Assembly: GCA_003342815.1 (NCBI GenBank)
Contig: PTEX01000055.1
Location: 868,001-932,000, forward strand
DNA: 64,000 bases
From: Eudromia elegans
Taxonomy: Eukaryota > Chordata > Aves > Tinamiformes > Tinamidae
Reading direction: 5' to 3'
In this document: positions 58,801 to 64,000 of the stretch, one piece after another
How the letters are laid out: each line of letters begins with the position of its first letter
Position numbering within the stretch: the stretch's first letter is position 1
The notes under the pieces: generated by a model
The model's input: the letters and a program-made list of their open reading frames with translations, nothing else
Database searches by the model: none
Told to the model about the DNA's origin: nothing
Made by a program: the position numbers and the translations under genes

Positions 58801-61024
58801 CATTTCAATTTTGGCAGAAGACAGTATGGAAACGTTTTTTGCCACTGAATCTCATTTGGTCTTCAGATCAGTTAGACTTTTTGTTGATGTAATCCATCCT
58901 TTGATCTTACCACATTTCTGTACACATTTTCTAAGCAGTGCTGTGGGCATGATTAGAAAATGTCATTTTGCTGGGAATGAAGGTATAACAGCAAGATTCA
59001 GAACACCAAAAATGCCTGTAGGGACACCATTGCACATGGAGACGAGGTATTTTCTCACTAACTGAGTTTATTTACAACTACTTGCTGATTCCTTGCTCAT
59101 TCCATTGAACTCGTGTATACAGAAACTTGATTCTAGCCCTGCTTTTTTTCCTCTGTTTCTCTTTCCCTTATAGAAACAATGAGAAGAATGAGAAAGGAAA
59201 AGGAAAAACAATTCAAGATTGAAATGTCAGTGTGGATGGAAAGAGAAGAGAGACCTTTTTAAACACGAAGCCCTAAGAGAGACTTTCAAAAGCAGCTGTT
59301 TTCGTTTACAAAGTCCCAGAAGTGCTGTAGAGAACTGCAGCCATCTTTTCCAGAGCCAGACACTCCCATATAACTAATGGGCTCTTGCTAATCAAAACCA
59401 GCTTTCAACAACAAAGTGAATAATCGTATCAAGAAAGGTAAAATCAAGTAAAATCAAGGGCTTACTTTTATCTCACAGTTTGGAAGCCTTGGAATCACTG
59501 ATACTCTTTATCTCCCTAGGAGACTAATGAATTACTAAAATGAGAAATGTTCAGAACAACTTTATCTTAAATTTGTCCTTACCTGGATGTGAAAATGTCT
59601 AATCCTAATACAAGTACTGCCCAATTCCTGCTCCATTAAATCAGTGCAGGAAGGGAAACAAAAACTAAATATAAAGTGAAAGCATATATATATAAAATTA
59701 TGATGAAAAAGAGAAGATAAATAGGAAAATAAAAAAGAGGAAAGAAAAAGCCCAAAGCAAACCTTATACACACAGACATTCCTAACAAAAGAGTAATGAG
59801 AGACAATATTATGAAAGTGCTATGAAGTACTATGAAAAAATTAAGCTAAAAATCAAGTTTTCATGAAAGTATGATCCAGAAGATGCCATTATCTAGGCCA
59901 CTAAATAGAAAAGGTGTATTAGAATTTTATTTAATATGCAATCACAATTTAGGAAGAGGAGGGTTTTAACTAAATGACATATATTCGAGGGTTTCAAATT
60001 TGACTCTATAAAAAACACAATAAAAACATCAAACTGAAATCACAAAGCACAAGATTAGGCATATAACAGAGAAAAGGGTCAAAAAAGTTCATTCAGCTTT
60101 GTTTTCCTGGCACTCTGCCTGGCGTGTTGGGATTGCCCACCTGCCGCTGTGTCAGTGCTCCTTTGCGCTGCTGGGGAAGGGCCTTTTGTCACACAGCCTA
60201 ACTCTCCCAAGCATGGCTAAGGAGACCAACTAAGGGACTAAACAGAATAGTCTGGCTATAGTTTCTGCCCTCTGTTTATCCAAAGACCAAAGACCTGGAG
60301 CCAGGAGCAAGGAACCACCTCCAAAGGCCTCAGTAGACTTCCAGCTTTTACTATTTTGTGTGTTTGTCTTAGAAATGAGTTACAGAACCTTGGAGGAAAT
60401 TGAGTGTAGGGAACACAAAAGGAAATTACACTATTTTTAGGCAAATAAATGGAAAATTATACACAAAACTTCCATCTTAAATTTGGTTTATTAGGGGACG
60501 AAAAATCATTTCAATAAACAACTCTAGAGGTTCTTGGCTGACTTTTTAGGTAGCCACTAGCAGGTCATGTTATCCAAGAACTATGAGTAACTGCACATCT
60601 CTATTCCACCACATACACATATACAAGTTTTGCTACTTTTCTACTCTGCATTTTTTTTCCCTCTGATACCTGATGTTTCATAGTTCTCTACAGATAAAAA
60701 TACTGCAGTGACTGTGAAACAGGCGTGGATAGCAGTCATGGGGAGTGATGCATCAGCAGGCATACTTGTTCACAATATCTCAGTGTTCAGTTGTTTTCCA
60801 AAGTGAATAAATTTGGTTACATTTGATTCTGTTTCTGATATTTGTCCAGTGTGTTTCTCACTCCCGTCCATTCCTAGGACTCCAATATTCAATCAGAACA
60901 GTTCAATTCCAGAAGAAACCATTATATTTACAGAAGGTAGAGAAATTTCCATTAAATTTTTGCAGTTTGCTTTCTTTAGATTTCAGTCCTTTCTGGGTCT
61001 TTCAGATACTTATTTTGGTAGCAC
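55122..61024. other. Gene-poor flank
   Basis: About 6 kb, mostly AT-rich. Open frames are short and show no recognisable domain. In mammals the gene upstream of PLG/LPA is SLC22A3; I looked for transporter motifs on the minus strand and saw none. Confidence 0.5.
55785..55811. repeat. Poly-A tract
   Basis: About 27 A, isolated, no recognisable retroposon body. Confidence 0.9.
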
Positions 61025-61062
61025 TTTTTTTTTTTTTTTTTTTTTTTTNNNNNTTTTTTTTT
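61025..61062. repeat. Poly-T tract interrupted by an assembly gap
   Basis: T run on both sides of five N at 61049-61053. The true length is unknown; frames crossing it are unreliable. Confidence 0.97.
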
Positions 61063-64000
61063 CCTGTTTTGTTGTACAAGATGCCACATTTAAACCGGTT
61101 CTCTCTCGTTGTTACCCTCATCATGATTAGCATTACCTGGGATCTTCCAGCTCTGATTGAGACCCTGGGCTTAGTGCCATACACCAGAGCAGGCCGGGGG
61201 CCTCTGTGCCAGCTCCTTTCCAGAGGAGAAGGGAGGAATGTCCCTGCAGAGAGGAGGAAGAGGAAAACAGCTGCTGCCCTCTGTAGATACCCGCAGCACT
61301 GGAAGCCTGTGTGGGAGAGCAGCCATGGGGTGCGGAGTGGCACCCTAGATCCCTAGCACTTAACCAAGTTGTGTGACCTGCTTAGGGTTAATCAGTGCTC
61401 CAGTTGGCTGTGAGTGAAGTGAGGGTGATAAAACTGACCTATCTGCTGCTTCATTTTGCTGCGAGGTAGAGTTCTGTTAACAGCTTTAAGAACGAAAAGC
61501 ATTGCTTACATGCTAAATGTTATGGTTACGTAAGTGAGTAGAGGCCCTGAAGACATATTCCTACTGGAAGCTATCAGAAGGTGTTTTAAGCTGGAATAAG
61601 CCAAGACTTGTCTCAGAGGAAGTCAGGCCACTTTTGTTTCTCTCTTTTTTGTGTACTGGTATTTGGACACTATATTTGTTACCCTACAGGTGAGCATTAG
61701 ACTGGATTACTGGGAAAAATCTGTGTATTCGCTGCATCCAAGAAAAATTGGTTTAAGTGCCTAAAATCCAAATTCCTACATTCCTTTCTGCATAAAGTTA
61801 GCAGACCATCAAGCATATTACAATGCAGTAAGAAATTAATAATTTCTGTATAGTAGGAGGAGTGTGCTCGCAAGAAGAAAAACGAATAAATCCAACATGA
61901 CTGCAGCTTTTCTGAGTTTTGCATCTAATATGAGCCAATTTTAAAATTTCTGAGACATGTAATGGAAATATACAAAATTCTATGTTCACAAAAACTTTTA
62001 AAATACATTGTGCCACTGGAAAACTACCTTGATTAAATACTAAACCAATATTTTTACAAGTACATGGACAGGTTCAGATGATCTGGATTATAAAGAGGAT
62101 GGGTAGATGTTCACAAAACTAACAGGTTTGATGTTTTGAGATTTAACTGCCTATATTTTTCTCCTAAAAGAGCAGATCATATGGGCACTACCCACCAGAC
62201 TTTGCAAAGCTGCTTGGCTCAGTTTAAAAGTCGTCAAGTGCTGTGGCTGAGCCCAACCTCAGAGCCTCGCACTCAGGCAACAAAGCAGACTGAGCGGGCT
62301 ATGGCAGCAGGGGAGAGCAGACCACGTGGCTTGCTGCAGCAGCAGACATGACCAACCTCACAGGCAGTGCCTGGCAATCCCGGCCGGGACTGACGAGGTG
62401 ACAGGGGTGCTGATGGCCAGAGGCGTCTCCAGCACATCTTCCTGTGTGCTGGTTCGCACAGCCCCGGCCGCACAGCAGCAGCACCAGAGCTGAAGAGCAA
62501 TCTGCGCTTCCTCAAATATAAAACTGGAGGGCCTGACTCAGACTGCACATACAATTTAACCAGGGTGACTTGGTGCCAGAAGGGCCCTCTGGAAGGCAGC
62601 AGAGCAGCTTGTGCTGCCAAACTCCTGGAGCGGTGAGCAACCCCTTCCACACCACTACAGGATGAGGGAGGTGAGGTCTCTGCAGCGCCAAACTAAACCC
62701 CGTAGCTCTGCTCCCATTAGTACTGTGTCTTGGCCCACAGTGCTTGTTTAACTTTGCTGGTCATCTGTAACAGCTCTGGTCAGAATTGCCTCTGGAGGAG
62801 TCACCTCTGAGTCACCTCCGTGAGTCACCGCTGCTCAGTCTTGCCTCGGCCTGCAGCCTCATGCGGGAAGGAGCAGTCTCCATTCTGCAAACCCTCTGCT
62901 TGGTTCCCCTGGTGCTGGCAGTCCCGGAGCTTCTGGCCCACCATGGCCTGTGAATGCCAGGCCACACCACCCAGCAGGGTGCCAAGCTGCCCGGGGTGCC
63001 CCGTCTGGCACCCTCTGCCCAAAAGGAGTGCTGGGTTTGTAGTGGAGTCAAGCAGTAAATCATTCCCAGCAGAGCATGCAGCAAGCCTGGCTTCTATTTG
63101 GCTCCTGATATAGTCTGAGGAAATGGCTTGGCCTTGCCATGGAATGGGCTCGGGCTGAAAGGGGAAAAGGTGCAACCTTTCCTGGCTGGAGTCGAGAGCT
63201 TCAGCAGCCAGAGGAAGCGCCCCGGGATGACTGACCCGCTAAGCCCATCTCTTCCGTGCACGGGCAAGGACACCCGCAGCTTGTTTGTGCCGCTTGTACC
63301 CATTCTGCCTCGGGGCCTTCCTCCACAGGCCTAAACAGGACACTGAGGCAGGGAGTCAAGAGGTCCAGCAAACAGTTAACAAAAATAAATAGAGCAAATA
63401 CTTGCCTAATATCAAGAACGGCAAAAAAAAAGGCTTCTGCATTTTCAATTGGCCTCTGTGTGTCCGAAGGTTTAGTGCCACATGATAGATTTTGGATGCA
63501 GCACCTCCTCTTGCCATTCTGTAACTTATTTAATTTTACTGGAAGGAGTCACTTAAGACATGAGAAAGGCATCATAAGTGAAGGAAAGTATTTTTTAAAT
63601 GCACTTACATCTCTTGTGTGCATATTGTAAAGAAGTAAGAAGGTCTGCTTCTCCACATAATGCAAACTTTCTTTTGTTATAAATGCTCATCTGTCCAGAA
63701 GAAGCCCTTTTAGCTTCATGTCCTTTTAAATCCCTTCCTGTTCTTTCCGGAACAAGTTGGCATTCAGCACCATAGGAAAGAATCCAAGCTAAGAGGCGTC
63801 TTTATAGAGAAAAAAAACTGCGAACGCACTTTCTCTCAATGGAGAAATTGAGTGTTCAGGGCATTTGACTAACTGTCATCCTTGTCCCTGCATATGCACA
63901 AATGCAATACTAGCAAGGACCTTTTACATATTTTTTTCCATGCTTACGTCTGCTGTGACTTTTCCTGCTTGGTACAGGGCTGGAAACTGGACTGGCAAAG
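61063..64000. other. Right-end flank with GC-rich stretch
   Basis: About 62200-63400 is clearly richer in G and C than its surroundings and holds overlapping open frames up to 125 codons on both strands, none with a recognised motif or clear splice structure. It may be a CpG-rich exon or UTR of a neighbour, but I cannot support a gene. Confidence 0.4.

Noticed and set aside
55122-64000. SLC22A3 or another transporter gene expected next to PLG by mammalian synteny
   Set aside because: No transporter motif or plausible exon was found on either strand.

Overview
The window is bird nuclear DNA. The evidence is vertebrate GT-AG split genes combined with CR1 non-LTR retrotransposon fragments ending in the avian-type octamers ATTCTGTG or ATTCTATG. 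I cannot name the species. One 5-base run of N (61049-61053) marks an assembly gap inside a poly-T tract.

The content is a tandem cluster of plasminogen (PLG) family genes, all on the minus strand, so each gene reads from high to low coordinates. Copy A (11988 down to 1, continuing off the left edge) shows exons 1-9: signal peptide, PAN/apple domain, kringles 1 and 2, and part of kringle 3. Every visible exon is open and correctly spliced, so A is the best candidate here for ordinary PLG, but its protease half lies outside the window. Copy B (39710 down to 19036) is complete: 19 exons, about 809 residues (817 with an alternative splice donor), with signal peptide, PAN, five kringles and a trypsin-like domain. 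Copy C (51507 down to 43272) is a decayed partial copy. It lacks exons 1-5 and several internal exons, and it carries stops and dead splice sites.

The main discovery is copy B. Its reading frame and splice sites are intact and its structural cysteines are kept, yet its protease domain looks dead by four separate criteria. The activation site Arg-Val-Val-Gly-Gly is gone (Cys-Glu-Pro-His-Ser-Met-Cys instead), the catalytic His is Gln, the catalytic Ser is Val, and the S1 Asp is Gly. Asp of the triad survives. Kringles 1, 2, 4 and 5 keep the acidic pair of the lysine-binding site. This is the design seen in HGF, MST1 and apolipoprotein(a): a kringle protein built on a pseudoprotease. It suggests a secreted ligand or a competitor of plasminogen for fibrin and cell-surface lysines.

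A second striking signal is a 197-base tract covering exon 1 and the proximal promoter that is identical between A (11919-12115) and B (39641-39837), although the flanks and the next exons differ plainly. It contains matching HNF1-like, FOXA-like and TATA-like motifs and is best explained by recent gene conversion.

Layout from left to right: 1-11988 copy A exons and introns; about 12116-18900 intergenic with three CR1 fragments; 18933-39710 copy B; 39838-43271 intergenic, partly GC-rich; 43272-51507 pseudogene C; 51508-64000 gene-poor flank with one CR1 fragment, the assembly gap, and an unexplained GC-rich stretch at about 62.2-63.4 kb. No neighbour gene was recognised there.
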